A stretch of DNA of 64,000 bases from Bacteroidota bacterium (GTDB lineage: Bacteria > Bacteroidota > Bacteroidia > UKL13-3): NCBI GenBank assembly GCA_027484685.1, contig JAIXSO010000020.1, positions 62,001 to 126,000 on the forward strand. The letters are read 5' to 3'. Positions 51,016-60,280 of the stretch are shown here, piece after piece (positions within the stretch are counted from its first letter, which is position 1; each line of letters begins with the position of its first letter). The position numbers and the translations under genes were made by a program. The notes below the pieces were generated by a model that searched no databases, was not told the DNA's origin, and saw only the letters and a list, made by a program, of their open reading frames with translations.

Positions 51016-53406
51016 GTGCCATATCCGCAATCAATAGAACTTAAATTAGAGTTCAATCAAATAAAAGAATTAGTAGCAAAAAAATGTATTTCAAGTCTTG
51101 GTCAACAATACATTGATAAAATAAAGTTTAATAATAAAGCAGATATTATTGAGCGAATGCTCATGCAGGTTAAGGATTTTAAAAATCTTTTAGAAACCGA
51201 TACGCCTTTTCCTGCCGATCATTACCACGATGTTTTTCCTTACTTTAGAAAGGCAAAAATAGAAGGGATGTGGCTTTTGGAAGACGAATTACATCAATTA
51301 AAATTAACGTTACAATCGTTTCTACAAATAGCTAAATATTTTAGAGATAGACCTGAAAAATACTTGTATTTACAAGCCTTGCTCGAAGGTTTAATGTACA
51401 ATGATTTAATCATTAGGCGCATTGAAAGAGTTTTAGATAATGATGGTGCTATGAGGCCCAATGCCTCGCCTGAGTTGGCTAAAATTTCGGGTAAAATTAA
51501 CGAGAAAGAGAAAGAAGTTCGCAGGCGCATTCAAAGTATTTACGATAAAGCTGCCAAGAATAATTATATAGCTGAAGATTTAGACATTACCATTCGCGAT
51601 GGACGTTTGGTATTACCAGTTTTGGCCGAACATAAACGCCATATTGCAGGTTTTGTGCACGATGAAAGTAACACAGGGCAAACGGTTTTTATTGAACCAA
51701 CTGAATGCTTTGAAATGAATAATTTAATACGCGAATTACAAATTGCTTACCGCAGAGAGCGTGAACGTATTTTATTGGAACTAACCGACCAAATTAGACC
51801 TGAAATTCCTGAATTAGAAAAAAATATTCAGCGTATGGGTTTGTTTGATTTTATCAGGGCCAAGGCTTTGTTTGCTATGGAATTAGCTGCGGATATGCCA
51901 GCTATTTCAAAACATCCAAATGTGGTTTTGCGTACTGCTTTTCATCCGTTGTTAAAGTTAAATCACCAACGTAATAAGTTAAGTATTGTTCCATTGAACA
52001 TTGAGCTAAATGCTGAAAATAGAATTACAGTAATTTCGGGTCCAAATGCGGGTGGTAAATCGGTTTGTTTAAAAACAGTTGGCTTGCTGCAATACATGTT
52101 GCAATGCGGCTTTTTAGTGCCTGCAAGTCCCGATAGCGAAATGTGTGTATTTAAAGACATTATGGTTGATATTGGCGATGAACAAAGCATTGAAAATGAT
52201 TTGAGTACATACAGCAGTCATTTGCTGCGTATGAAATATTTCACCGATTTTGCCGATGGAAAAACCCTGTTTTTAATTGATGAATTTGGTATGGGAACCG
52301 ATCCACAGTTTGGTGGTCCGTTGGCCGAAGCCATTTTAAACCACATCAATCGTAAAAATAGCTTTGGAGTAGTTACTACGCATTTTAGTAACCTGAAAAA
52401 TTTTGCCAATAATACCAAAGGTTTGGTAAATGCAAGTATGCTTTTTGATAATGAAAAAATGCAACCTTTGTACCAACTTGAAATGGGTAAACCGGGCAGT
52501 AGTTATGCTTTTGAAATAGCTACCAAAACAGGTTTGGCTCAAAGCATTATTAATTATGCTAAAGATAGGGTAGGAGTGAAGCAAAAACGCGTAGATGATT
52601 TATTGATTGAAGTAGAAAAAGAACAAAAGCAAGTAATTGATTTGCGCCAGCGTTTTGCTGAAAAAGAAGCCAAGGTAAATGCTTTAATGGAGCAATACGC
52701 CAAGCTGAAAGAAGAAATTGAAACCAATAAAAAACAATTAATTAAAGAAGCCAAGCAAGAAGCTTTAGCCATAATTACCGAAGCCAATAGCAAGGTAGAA
52801 GCAACTATTAGGGAAATAAAACAAAACCAAGCTGATGCGGAAACCCAGCGCAAGGCAAGAACTGAAATAAAGGAACAAATTCAAGAGTTAAAAGAATTTA
52901 CTGAAAAAGAAATTGCAGCCGAAAAACAACAAGCTCCAAAACCTATTGATGCTGCCATTTCAGTTGGTGCAAACGTTATGGTTGAAGGTCAACAAAGCGT
53001 AGGCGAGGTTTTAGAAATAAATAAAAATAAAGTAGTGGTTGCCTTTGGTGATTTACGCACTACTGTAGCTATCAATAAACTACAAGTAGTAAGTAAAACC
53101 AAGCAAAACGAACTTAAAAAAGCAGTAGAAGGCGTAAACATGAACACTAAAATGAAAGATTTTAGTCCTGAGTTAAACCTAATAGGCACGCGTGGTGAGG
53201 ATGCTTTGAAAAAACTAGAAGTATTTATTGATGATGCTTATTTGTTGGGTGTAAAACAAGTTCGAATTGTGCATGGAAAAGGTTACGGAATCTTGCGCAA
53301 TTTGGTACGCGATACTTTAAACAGAAATCCATTGGTTTCAAGTTTGCAAAACGAGCATATTGAATTTGGTGGTGATGGCGCAACTATTGTGATGATGAAA
53401 GTTTAA
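51016..53406 (+). CDS. mutS2: MutS2 family endonuclease / ribosome-rescue ATPase
   Basis: 796 residues with a GTG start. The MutS core and clamp are followed by the ATPase (Walker A GPNAGGKSVCLKT, Walker B LFLIDEFGMGTDP, VVTTHFSNLKNFA) at about residues 330-480. A long coiled coil (VEKEQKQVIDLRQRFAEKEAKVNALMEQY… QADAETQRKARTEIKEQIQEL) links to a KOW-like piece and a C-terminal Smr domain (LNLIGTRGEDALKKLEVFIDDAYLLGVKQVRIVHGKGYGILRNLV). MutS2 suppresses recombination or rescues collided ribosomes in known bacteria. The Smr motif reads LNLIG in place of the usual LDxRG/LDLHG. Confidence 0.93.
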   Translation: MPYPQSIELKLEFNQIKELVAKKCISSLGQQYIDKIKFNNKADIIERMLMQVKDFKNLLETDTPFPADHYHDVFPYFRKAKIEGMWLLEDELHQLKLTLQSFLQIAKYFRDRPEKYLYLQALLEGLMYNDLIIRRIERVLDNDGAMRPNASPELAKISGKINEKEKEVRRRIQSIYDKAAKNNYIAEDLDITIRDGRLVLPVLAEHKRHIAGFVHDESNTGQTVFIEPTECFEMNNLIRELQIAYRRERERILLELTDQIRPEIPELEKNIQRMGLFDFIRAKALFAMELAADMPAISKHPNVVLRTAFHPLLKLNHQRNKLSIVPLNIELNAENRITVISGPNAGGKSVCLKTVGLLQYMLQCGFLVPASPDSEMCVFKDIMVDIGDEQSIENDLSTYSSHLLRMKYFTDFADGKTLFLIDEFGMGTDPQFGGPLAEAILNHINRKNSFGVVTTHFSNLKNFANNTKGLVNASMLFDNEKMQPLYQLEMGKPGSSYAFEIATKTGLAQSIINYAKDRVGVKQKRVDDLLIEVEKEQKQVIDLRQRFAEKEAKVNALMEQYAKLKEEIETNKKQLIKEAKQEALAIITEANSKVEATIREIKQNQADAETQRKARTEIKEQIQELKEFTEKEIAAEKQQAPKPIDAAISVGANVMVEGQQSVGEVLEINKNKVVVAFGDLRTTVAINKLQVVSKTKQNELKKAVEGVNMNTKMKDFSPELNLIGTRGEDALKKLEVFIDDAYLLGVKQVRIVHGKGYGILRNLVRDTLNRNPLVSSLQNEHIEFGGDGATIVMMKV

Positions 53407-53623
53407 AGTTAAACTGATTTTTTTGGCACATTAAAATAATTTTGGTTTATGTAGTTATTTTACAATACACTTATTACCAAGTATTTATTTTAAAGTAGTG
53501 ATAATTTTTGTGGTAATTATCCATAAATTGAAAAAATACTTAAAACAAAATTTGTAGATCTTAACATACAAAAGGAAGTACATTTTATTATTATTATAAT
53601 TTGCTTTATTATTGCCAAGTGTT

Positions 53624-53641
53624 TGTAGAAAAATTTCTACA
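53624..53641. promoter_or_regulatory. Inverted repeat before the LuxR-type regulator
   Basis: TGTAGAAA-aa-TTTCTACA, perfect 8-bp arms with a 2-base gap, 10 bases before the ATG at 53652. It could be an operator or an RNA hairpin that limits initiation. Confidence 0.45.
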
Positions 53642-53651
53642 TTAATTTTTT

Positions 53652-54290
53652 ATGAATAGTAAGAAACAAATTTTATTGGCTGATGACCATGTAATTATTA
53701 GAAGAGGGCTTAAAGTACTGCTTGATAATTACTTTGGAAAATCGGATTGGGTAGAAACAGAAACCGCTAAAAGTATAATTGATTTAATAAATACCAATAA
53801 CTTATCTCACTTAATATTAGATATGCAATTGCAAGATGCTAATATTTTAGAGGTAATTGCTGCTGTAAGAACTTTACGTCCAAAAATCCCTATTTTAATT
53901 TACACCATGAGTTCAGAAGAACTTTTTGGTCCACGAATGATGAATTTGGGAGTAAATGGTTACTTAAGCAAGCAAAGTAGTGAAGAAGAGGTTTTAAAAG
54001 CATTTCATATGTTTTTTTCTGGAAGAAATTATTTTTCGGAAAACTTATTAGAAATGGTAAATAACAAAACTTACAATACCAAAAATCCTATTAATACCCT
54101 TTCTGAAAGAGAGTTAACGGTTTTAAATTACTTGCTAAAAGGAAATTCGGTAAAAGAAATTACTGAAATTTTAGATTTAAAAACTTCAACAGTGGCTACT
54201 TACAAGGGGCGTATTTTTGATAAATTAGGTGTAAATAATATTATAGATTTAAGAAACATTACAGATATTTACAACTTTAAGAGTAGTTGA
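53652..54290 (+). CDS. NarL/LuxR-family response regulator
   Basis: 212 residues. The receiver has acidic residues (LADDH), phosphoacceptor Asp57 (LILDMQLQD) and Ser/Lys switch (YTMSSEE… YLSKQSS). The LuxR helix-turn-helix is C-terminal (LSERELTVLNYLLKGNSVKEITEILDLKTSTVATYKGRIFDKLGVNNIIDL). Three bases separate it from the large kinase, so the two form one pair. An inverted repeat sits just before its start. Confidence 0.92.
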   Translation: MNSKKQILLADDHVIIRRGLKVLLDNYFGKSDWVETETAKSIIDLINTNNLSHLILDMQLQDANILEVIAAVRTLRPKIPILIYTMSSEELFGPRMMNLGVNGYLSKQSSEEEVLKAFHMFFSGRNYFSENLLEMVNNKTYNTKNPINTLSERELTVLNYLLKGNSVKEITEILDLKTSTVATYKGRIFDKLGVNNIIDLRNITDIYNFKSS

Positions 54291-54293
54291 AAA

Positions 54294-57200
54294 ATGTATA
54301 TTCATAAGCCATATCATCATGCTTTTAAATATAATTTAGTATTACATTTTATCCTGCTTTCTACTGTACTTTTTTCTCAAAATAAATTTGTAGTAAAACA
54401 TTATACGCAAAAAAATGGGTTGCCTCAAAATAGTGTTAACCAAGTTTATTTTGATAAGAACAATTTTTTATGGCTAGCCACTGAAGCAGGTTTGGTTCGT
54501 TTTGATGGTGTTAACTTCAAAGTATTTAATACTCAAAACTCCATAGTTGAAAACGAACGATTTAGGTGGATTTTTCCTACTTATGATAAACAAGTTATAG
54601 CTTCAGATGCTGGAGGAAATTTACTTAAAATTGAAAATAACTTACTCCAAAAAGTTCATAGGGCAAATTCATTTACCAATCTTATTAATTTAAATTGTGG
54701 CTTACCAACTTTAAGTAATTTTTTAAAATTTAAACAATTGCTTACTGATGCCACTCCAAATATCAATTTTTATCCATTTAAGTTTATCCCTCATAACGAT
54801 TCTATTTCGTTTATTTTAGGAAAAAAATATATTTATAAATACCATAATGCCTTATTGGTTGATAGTATTTTAACGGCTACTAAATATTGCAATTATTTTT
54901 TTAAAGTAGGTGCCCACTATTATTTGGCTAATAATGAGGGCACTTTTTTTTATGTTAATATTAAAAATAAAAGTTTGGAGCCTTGCAGTGTAGATGGAAT
55001 TACCAGTTCAAAAAACACTTTTATTACCATAATTTATAAAGCCCAGGCATATAAAACCTACTTGGTTCAAGAAAATAATATAGGCACTTTAGAAGCAGTT
55101 GGAAACAATCCGAACCATTTGAAACTAAGTTTAGTTTCCAACCAAATTCCCGAAAATTTTAAAATAGTTGATATAGAATACAATAAAGCTTTAGATGTAT
55201 ATGCTATTGGTTCTACCACCAATGGTTTATGTATATTTAAACCCCATTTATTTAAAGTTCAGTACGAGGTAAATACTACCAAATCAGGAGCTAATGCCAT
55301 TTATGCAATCGATAAAATAAACGATAGCACTGTTTTCTCAACCATTCAAACTAGTTTTAGCAGCAATCAAGTTACACCTTATATAGTTTATAGAAGTGTT
55401 ATTAATTTTGAAGCTGTTTTTAACGATAACCAACACAGATTGTGGTTTGCTAAAAACGATAGCTTATTTTATTTTGATAAAATTATTAAAGCAAAAGTAT
55501 ACGTAAAAAAATATGCTCAAGTAATAACTTGTATAAATATAAGTTGCGATAGTATTTGGGTTGGCCAGCCCAATCATTTATCATTAATTATTTATAAAAA
55601 CCAAAAAATTGTTTACCAAAAAGAAGTAAATAAAATTACATCTCGTATCGTATCTATTTGTATTTCGCCTAATAACGAGGTATATTTCTCAAATGCTGAA
55701 GGTGTTTATAGGGTAATGATTTCTGATGAAGATACTTATATTGTTAAGTTAATTCATGGAACTAATTTTAGGGATGTTTATTATTACAAAAACATAATAT
55801 TTGCTACTAGCTATGGAAGTGGTTGGTATGCATTTTATAAAAATAAAGCGTACAAGTTACCTTTAGATAGAAACCATTATTTGGCTAAATGCCATAGTAT
55901 TCAAATAGATAGTAATCAAAATGTATGGCTAAGTAGCAACAATGGTTTATTTGAAACATCGTTTAAACAGGTTTTAAATTATATAGCCGATACTTCCAAA
56001 TCTGTAACATTTAATTATTACAATGAAGAAAATGGAATTGATAATTCTGAATTTAATGGAGGTTGCTATCCTGCAAGTGTTCAATTAAAAAATGGAACAA
56101 TGGCATTTCCTTCTATGAGTGGTTTGGTTAGTTTTAATCCTTATTTGTTTAAAAAACGAGCCAATTCAAGTCAAATATTTATTGATAAAACTGAAGTTAA
56201 TAATTTACCAATTAATGCTTTGAAAAGTATTGAAATTGAGCCTAATACAGAATTATTAAATATTTATTTTACATCTCCTTATTGGTATAACGATTACGAG
56301 GTAAATTACCAATACCAGTTAATTGGTTATAACTCAAAACCTATAAGTATTACTGGTGAAAATAAAGTGAGTTTTACCAATTTAAATGCAGGAAAGTATG
56401 TGTTAATTATAAAAAAAATAACAGGTAAAGATGGCGCTGAAGGCATGTTAACTTTAAATATAAAGGTTCATAAAAAATATTATCAAACATGGTGGTTTAT
56501 AGCACTTCTTCTTGGTTTAATATTTACTTTATTGGCACTTTCTGTAAAATATTATAACAGTATTTTGGTAATGCGAAATGCTGATTTAGAACAAAAAGTA
56601 AATGCGAGAACTTTTGAGTTAGCTCAATTAAATAGTAGTTTAAAAGAAACCAACGAACAATTATTATTATCGGAGCAGCAAAATTTACGTTCACTTAATT
56701 TAAAAAGTAAACTTATTGCCATTCTCTCGCACGATATCATTACTCCTTTAAAGTTTATTTCTATGGTGGCTCGCAATAGCAAAAAAATGAACGAAGGAGA
56801 TGATTTTAAAAGTATTTTGAACGATATTGATCACACTTCGAGGCGATTATACGAAAATGCACAAAATATTTTGAATTGGATTAAGTACCAAAGTACTTTA
56901 ATTAATGTTCAAAAAACCAACGTGCCTCTATTTGTTTTGGTAGACGAAATTGGTGAGCTATTAAAAGAAGTAATGGATAGTAAAAACAATGTTTTGGTAA
57001 ATAGCATTGACCCTGACCAAATTATTTACACCGATAAAAATATTTTATCAATTGTAATTCACAACTTGGTTTCAAATGCTACTAAATACAATTCCAAAGC
57101 CACTATTGAGGTAACTGCAGAAATAAAAAACGATTGCCATTACATTATCATTTCCGACAATGGAAAAGGAATGAGTACTCAAAACTTGGATAGAATTAAC

Positions 57201-57386
57201 AGTATAAAAAATAGGCAAAAAGCTTATTCAGTATCTGAAAATAGCGAAAGTAGTGGACTTGGATTTGTCATTATTACAGAGCTTTTGGCTATTTTAAATG
57301 GAACCTTCGATATCAAATCAAATATACACGGTACTCAAATAACTTTAGAAATACCAATAGATACTTTTACTAATTCTTATAAATAA
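54294..57386 (+). CDS. Two-component-propeller sensor histidine kinase
   Basis: 1030 residues. A signal/anchor helix (YNLVLHFILLSTVLFSQ) is followed by a long extracytoplasmic beta-propeller of the two-component type (…YTQKNGLPQNSVNQVYFDKNNFLWLATEAGLVRFDG…), a Y_Y_Y-like domain (IEPNTELLNIYFTSPYWYNDYEVNYQYQLIGYN…) and a transmembrane helix (WWFIALLLGLIFTLLALSVKYY). The cytoplasmic part is HisKA (SKLIAILSHDIITPLKFIS) and HATPase_c (NLVSNATKYN, SDNGKGMS, SSGLGFVIITEL). Such kinases sense polysaccharide or envelope cues. The cognate regulator is directly upstream. Confidence 0.9.
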   Translation: MYIHKPYHHAFKYNLVLHFILLSTVLFSQNKFVVKHYTQKNGLPQNSVNQVYFDKNNFLWLATEAGLVRFDGVNFKVFNTQNSIVENERFRWIFPTYDKQVIASDAGGNLLKIENNLLQKVHRANSFTNLINLNCGLPTLSNFLKFKQLLTDATPNINFYPFKFIPHNDSISFILGKKYIYKYHNALLVDSILTATKYCNYFFKVGAHYYLANNEGTFFYVNIKNKSLEPCSVDGITSSKNTFITIIYKAQAYKTYLVQENNIGTLEAVGNNPNHLKLSLVSNQIPENFKIVDIEYNKALDVYAIGSTTNGLCIFKPHLFKVQYEVNTTKSGANAIYAIDKINDSTVFSTIQTSFSSNQVTPYIVYRSVINFEAVFNDNQHRLWFAKNDSLFYFDKIIKAKVYVKKYAQVITCINISCDSIWVGQPNHLSLIIYKNQKIVYQKEVNKITSRIVSICISPNNEVYFSNAEGVYRVMISDEDTYIVKLIHGTNFRDVYYYKNIIFATSYGSGWYAFYKNKAYKLPLDRNHYLAKCHSIQIDSNQNVWLSSNNGLFETSFKQVLNYIADTSKSVTFNYYNEENGIDNSEFNGGCYPASVQLKNGTMAFPSMSGLVSFNPYLFKKRANSSQIFIDKTEVNNLPINALKSIEIEPNTELLNIYFTSPYWYNDYEVNYQYQLIGYNSKPISITGENKVSFTNLNAGKYVLIIKKITGKDGAEGMLTLNIKVHKKYYQTWWFIALLLGLIFTLLALSVKYYNSILVMRNADLEQKVNARTFELAQLNSSLKETNEQLLLSEQQNLRSLNLKSKLIAILSHDIITPLKFISMVARNSKKMNEGDDFKSILNDIDHTSRRLYENAQNILNWIKYQSTLINVQKTNVPLFVLVDEIGELLKEVMDSKNNVLVNSIDPDQIIYTDKNILSIVIHNLVSNATKYNSKATIEVTAEIKNDCHYIIISDNGKGMSTQNLDRINSIKNRQKAYSVSENSESSGLGFVIITELLAILNGTFDIKSNIHGTQITLEIPIDTFTNSYK

Positions 57387-57418
57387 AAAAGAGGTTGTTT
57401 CAAAAAAAACAACCTCTT
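57386..57418. terminator. Bidirectional terminator between convergent genes
   Basis: GAGGTTGTTT / AAACAACCTC, 10-bp stem (57391-57400 and 57407-57416) with a 6-base loop and A/T-rich flanks. It ends both the kinase gene and porX. Confidence 0.8.
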
Positions 57419-57438
57419 CGTTTAATAATCTTGCTTCA

Positions 57439-58992
57439 TTACTTTGTTTCTAAAACAATGAATGGAACTATCATTTCTTCTAAGCTTATTCCACCATGTT
57501 GAAACGAATTGTTATACATGTTTACGTGGTAGTTATAATTATTAGGATAAGCCATAAAATCTTCTCCAGTGGCAAATGCGTAGCTAGTACTCATATTTTG
57601 TTTTGGTAAAAATAAATCAGCTGGATTTTTTACGCCAAATAACTCTTTGGCATTGTAACTTAAATTACGTCCTTGTTTGTAGCGTAAGTTAGTGCTAGTA
57701 CTTTTATCGCCAATAATTTTAACAGGATTTTTTACCCTAATTGAACCATGATCTGTTGTTATGATAACGCGTACTTTTTTCTGAGCTATTTTTTTAATGG
57801 TTTCAAATAATGGCGAATGTTCAAACCAACTTGCAGTAATACTGCGGTAAGCAGCTTCATCTTCAGCTAGTTCTTTCATTACATTCATTTCTGTTCGCAC
57901 ATGGCTCAGCATATCTACAAAGTTGTAAACTATTACGTTAAATTTATTATCCATAAAATTAGCTACATCATCTATCAAATTTTTACCTGCTTGTAAATTG
58001 GTAACTTTGGTATAGGTAATTTTTTCTTTGTAGCCCAAGCGTTGCATTTGTTTGTTAATGAACTCTTCTTCATAAATATTCTTGCCTTCATCCTCCTCTT
58101 CATTTACCCAAAGGTTTGGATATAATTTTTCAATTTCACTCGGCATCATACCTGCAAAAAAGCTATTTCTAGCATAATGAGTAGTAGTAGGTAAAATAGT
58201 TAAATAAGTATCTTCGCTAATAATATTAAAGTATTCTGTCAATTGGTTTTGAACCATTTTCCATTGATCGTACCTAAAATTATCAATCATAATTAAAAAA
58301 GTAGGAATCTCTTTATCAATGGCCGGCATCAGTTTTTTATTAACTACTGTATGGCTCATGGCAGGAGTTTGCGCATTAGGTTTTTTTAAAAAATCAATAA
58401 AGTTTTTTTCAATGTATTTTACCCAAGCATTATTGGCATCGCGTTTTTGCATGGCCAAAATTTCGTCCATACCAGTGTCGCCACTTTTAGCCAATTCTAA
58501 TTCCCAATAAATTAATTTTTTGTAAAGCGCTACCCAACTTTCGTAACCATCTACATCATATAATTCCATGGCTATTTGCCTAAACTCTTGTTGGTAGTTT
58601 TGAGCAGTTTTTTCGGTAACTAATTGCTTACTATCTAAAATGCGTTTAAGCGAAAGCAAAATTTGGCTTGAGTTAACAGGTTTTATTAAATAATCAGCTA
58701 TTTGGTTACCAATGGCATCTTCCATAATATGCTCTTCTTCGCTTTTGGTAATCATAACTATAGGCACTTCAGGCATTATGGCTTTTATTTGGCTCAATGC
58801 CTCTAAACCACTAATGCCAGGCATGTTTTCATCTAAAAATATTACATCATAGCGTTTTAGTTTTACTGCATCTACTGCATCCACACCGCTTGTTACTTTA
58901 TCTACAGTATATCCTTTGTTGGTTAAATATATGATATGAGGCTTTAATAAATCTATCTCATCATCGGCCCATAAAATGCTTGTATTACTCAT
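57439..58992 (-). CDS. porX: PorX: response regulator with PglZ-type phosphodiesterase domain
   Basis: 517 residues, the usual PorX length. The receiver (SILWADDEIDLL, Asp54 in FLDENMPG, ITKSEEE… LIKPVNS) is followed by a helical linker and an alkaline-phosphatase-fold PglZ domain with its metal and nucleophile segments (LIMIDNFRYDQW, TTTHYARNSFFAGMMP, YNFVDMLSH, TTDHGSIRV). PorX is established as a regulator of the type IX secretion system and has a zinc phosphodiesterase domain. Two cargo proteins with sorting domains are in this window. PorY, its kinase partner, is not; the adjacent propeller kinase is a different type. Confidence 0.92.
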   Translation of the reverse strand: MSNTSILWADDEIDLLKPHIIYLTNKGYTVDKVTSGVDAVDAVKLKRYDVIFLDENMPGISGLEALSQIKAIMPEVPIVMITKSEEEHIMEDAIGNQIADYLIKPVNSSQILLSLKRILDSKQLVTEKTAQNYQQEFRQIAMELYDVDGYESWVALYKKLIYWELELAKSGDTGMDEILAMQKRDANNAWVKYIEKNFIDFLKKPNAQTPAMSHTVVNKKLMPAIDKEIPTFLIMIDNFRYDQWKMVQNQLTEYFNIISEDTYLTILPTTTHYARNSFFAGMMPSEIEKLYPNLWVNEEEDEGKNIYEEEFINKQMQRLGYKEKITYTKVTNLQAGKNLIDDVANFMDNKFNVIVYNFVDMLSHVRTEMNVMKELAEDEAAYRSITASWFEHSPLFETIKKIAQKKVRVIITTDHGSIRVKNPVKIIGDKSTSTNLRYKQGRNLSYNAKELFGVKNPADLFLPKQNMSTSYAFATGEDFMAYPNNYNYHVNMYNNSFQHGGISLEEMIVPFIVLETK

Positions 58993-59132
58993 TAGTTTTT
59001 AATTGTTTTTTGCAAAGATTACTTGTTTACTTAAAAATAAAAATAGTTTGTGTGTTAATTTGGTTTACTTTTATAAAAGGTAAATATAACGCAGTTTTTG
59101 GAGTTTTAGTGTTTTTGTTTTATTAACGTTGA

Positions 59133-59154
59133 GGGCAGACCTGCATGTCTGCCC
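59133..59154. repeat. Palindrome GGGCAGAC / GTCTGCCC
   Basis: An 8-bp stem with a 6-base loop, preceded by 'taacgttga' and followed by A-rich sequence. Near copies lie at 61289-61310 (one mismatch) and 62449-62470 (7-bp stem), each after a paralog or before its leader, so they mark the joints of the tandem family. Confidence 0.85.
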
Positions 59155-59181
59155 GAAAAAAGAATAAAACCCTAAAATTAG

Positions 59182-59254
59182 GAAACAAACGTTTAAAGGA
59201 TTGTAATCCATTTTCATTTTTTTAATTAATTCAAAAAACTTTTGCTTTATTGCT
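59182..59254 (+). repeat. 73-bp leader, copy 1
   Basis: This sequence, starting gaaacaaacgtttaaagg, precedes paralog 1. It recurs without change at 61337-61409 before paralog 3, and paralog 2 has no such leader. It probably contains the promoter. Confidence 0.85.
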
Positions 59255-59275
59255 CTTAATATAAATATGCTAACA

Positions 59276-60274
59276 ATGAAACCCAAAATCTTGCTTATTC
59301 TTTTATTTTTAAATCTAACTTCTTTTGCACAAATAAGCTATTTATTAAATATAGATTCAATTCCTGAAACGCCCAATTTACCGCAACACCTAGTCTTGTA
59401 TTATAAAAATGCCAATGAAGCCAAATGGCTTTTTTACAATAAAAAATACAAAGAAGCCATCGTAAAATATAAAACTGCCTTTGAAATAGCCAAGCCACAA
59501 GCGCAGCATATTGGCGATTTGATGCAATGCTATTTTGAGTCAAATCAAAAAGACTCTGCCGTAAAATATGCCGAATTTTGTATAAAAAACTTTGGACTTG
59601 ATGTGTATAGAATGGTAAAAGATTCGAGTATTGATAGCTTTTATAGTTTAGAGATTTTCAAAAAACCTTTGTCAGAATTTTATGCCAAAGATAATATTAT
59701 TAGGAGAGTGATTATGATTGAACATTACTTACACAATGACCATTTTTTTAGGTCAGAGTTTGCTAATTTTAACTTGGGAAATGAAGTAAAAAACAAAGAT
59801 GAATTTGCTTTTAAAATAGCACTACAATATGATAGTATTTATGCAATTCCATACATTACAAATTTGATTAAAGAATTGAACTTTCCAAATGAATACGATA
59901 TTGGTTATTACTCAGTCAAAAATATAATGTTTTTGTTGCGCCATTATAATATTGAAAGATATGTTTACGATAGTGCACTTTATAACGGAAAAATGTTGCC
60001 TGAAAATTATGCTAGTTTAACTGATTATAAGTTCAATACAGACTGGGAAGCCTTAATAAAAGAAAACAAGTTTAGACCAAAAAATAATTATGGTCCAAAT
60101 TTGAAAGAAATAAATAACAAAATGGTTGTTGGTGAATTAGATGATATTGAAAATGTAGATAAAAGACGAGAAGCCATTGGATTAATGCCTTTGTGGCAAT
60201 ATGCCAAATATAAAAATATTGAATTGTCGGATGCTTATAAAAATGTTCTCAAAAAACAAAAAATTAAATACTAA
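59276..60274 (+). CDS. Exported paralog 1 of a tandem family
   Basis: 332 residues from the ATG at 59276 (MKPKILLILLFLNLTSFAQ signal peptide); a Met 3 codons earlier is possible. A TPR-like helical repeat occurs (NEAKWLFYNKKYKEAIVKYKTAFEIA…). The C-terminus carries the family motif (KRREAIGLMPLWQYAKYKNIEL). It is the most diverged of the three but shares the C-terminal motif and general plan. No function is known; export suggests an envelope or secreted role. Confidence 0.65.
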   Translation: MKPKILLILLFLNLTSFAQISYLLNIDSIPETPNLPQHLVLYYKNANEAKWLFYNKKYKEAIVKYKTAFEIAKPQAQHIGDLMQCYFESNQKDSAVKYAEFCIKNFGLDVYRMVKDSSIDSFYSLEIFKKPLSEFYAKDNIIRRVIMIEHYLHNDHFFRSEFANFNLGNEVKNKDEFAFKIALQYDSIYAIPYITNLIKELNFPNEYDIGYYSVKNIMFLLRHYNIERYVYDSALYNGKMLPENYASLTDYKFNTDWEALIKENKFRPKNNYGPNLKEINNKMVVGELDDIENVDKRREAIGLMPLWQYAKYKNIELSDAYKNVLKKQKIKY

Positions 60275-60280
60275 AAAACT

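Noticed and set aside
59071-59286. Minus-strand ORF of 71 codons
   Set aside because: Covers the GGGCAGAC palindrome and the 73-bp leader; the same frame also appears at the second leader copy, so it is a shadow of the repeat.
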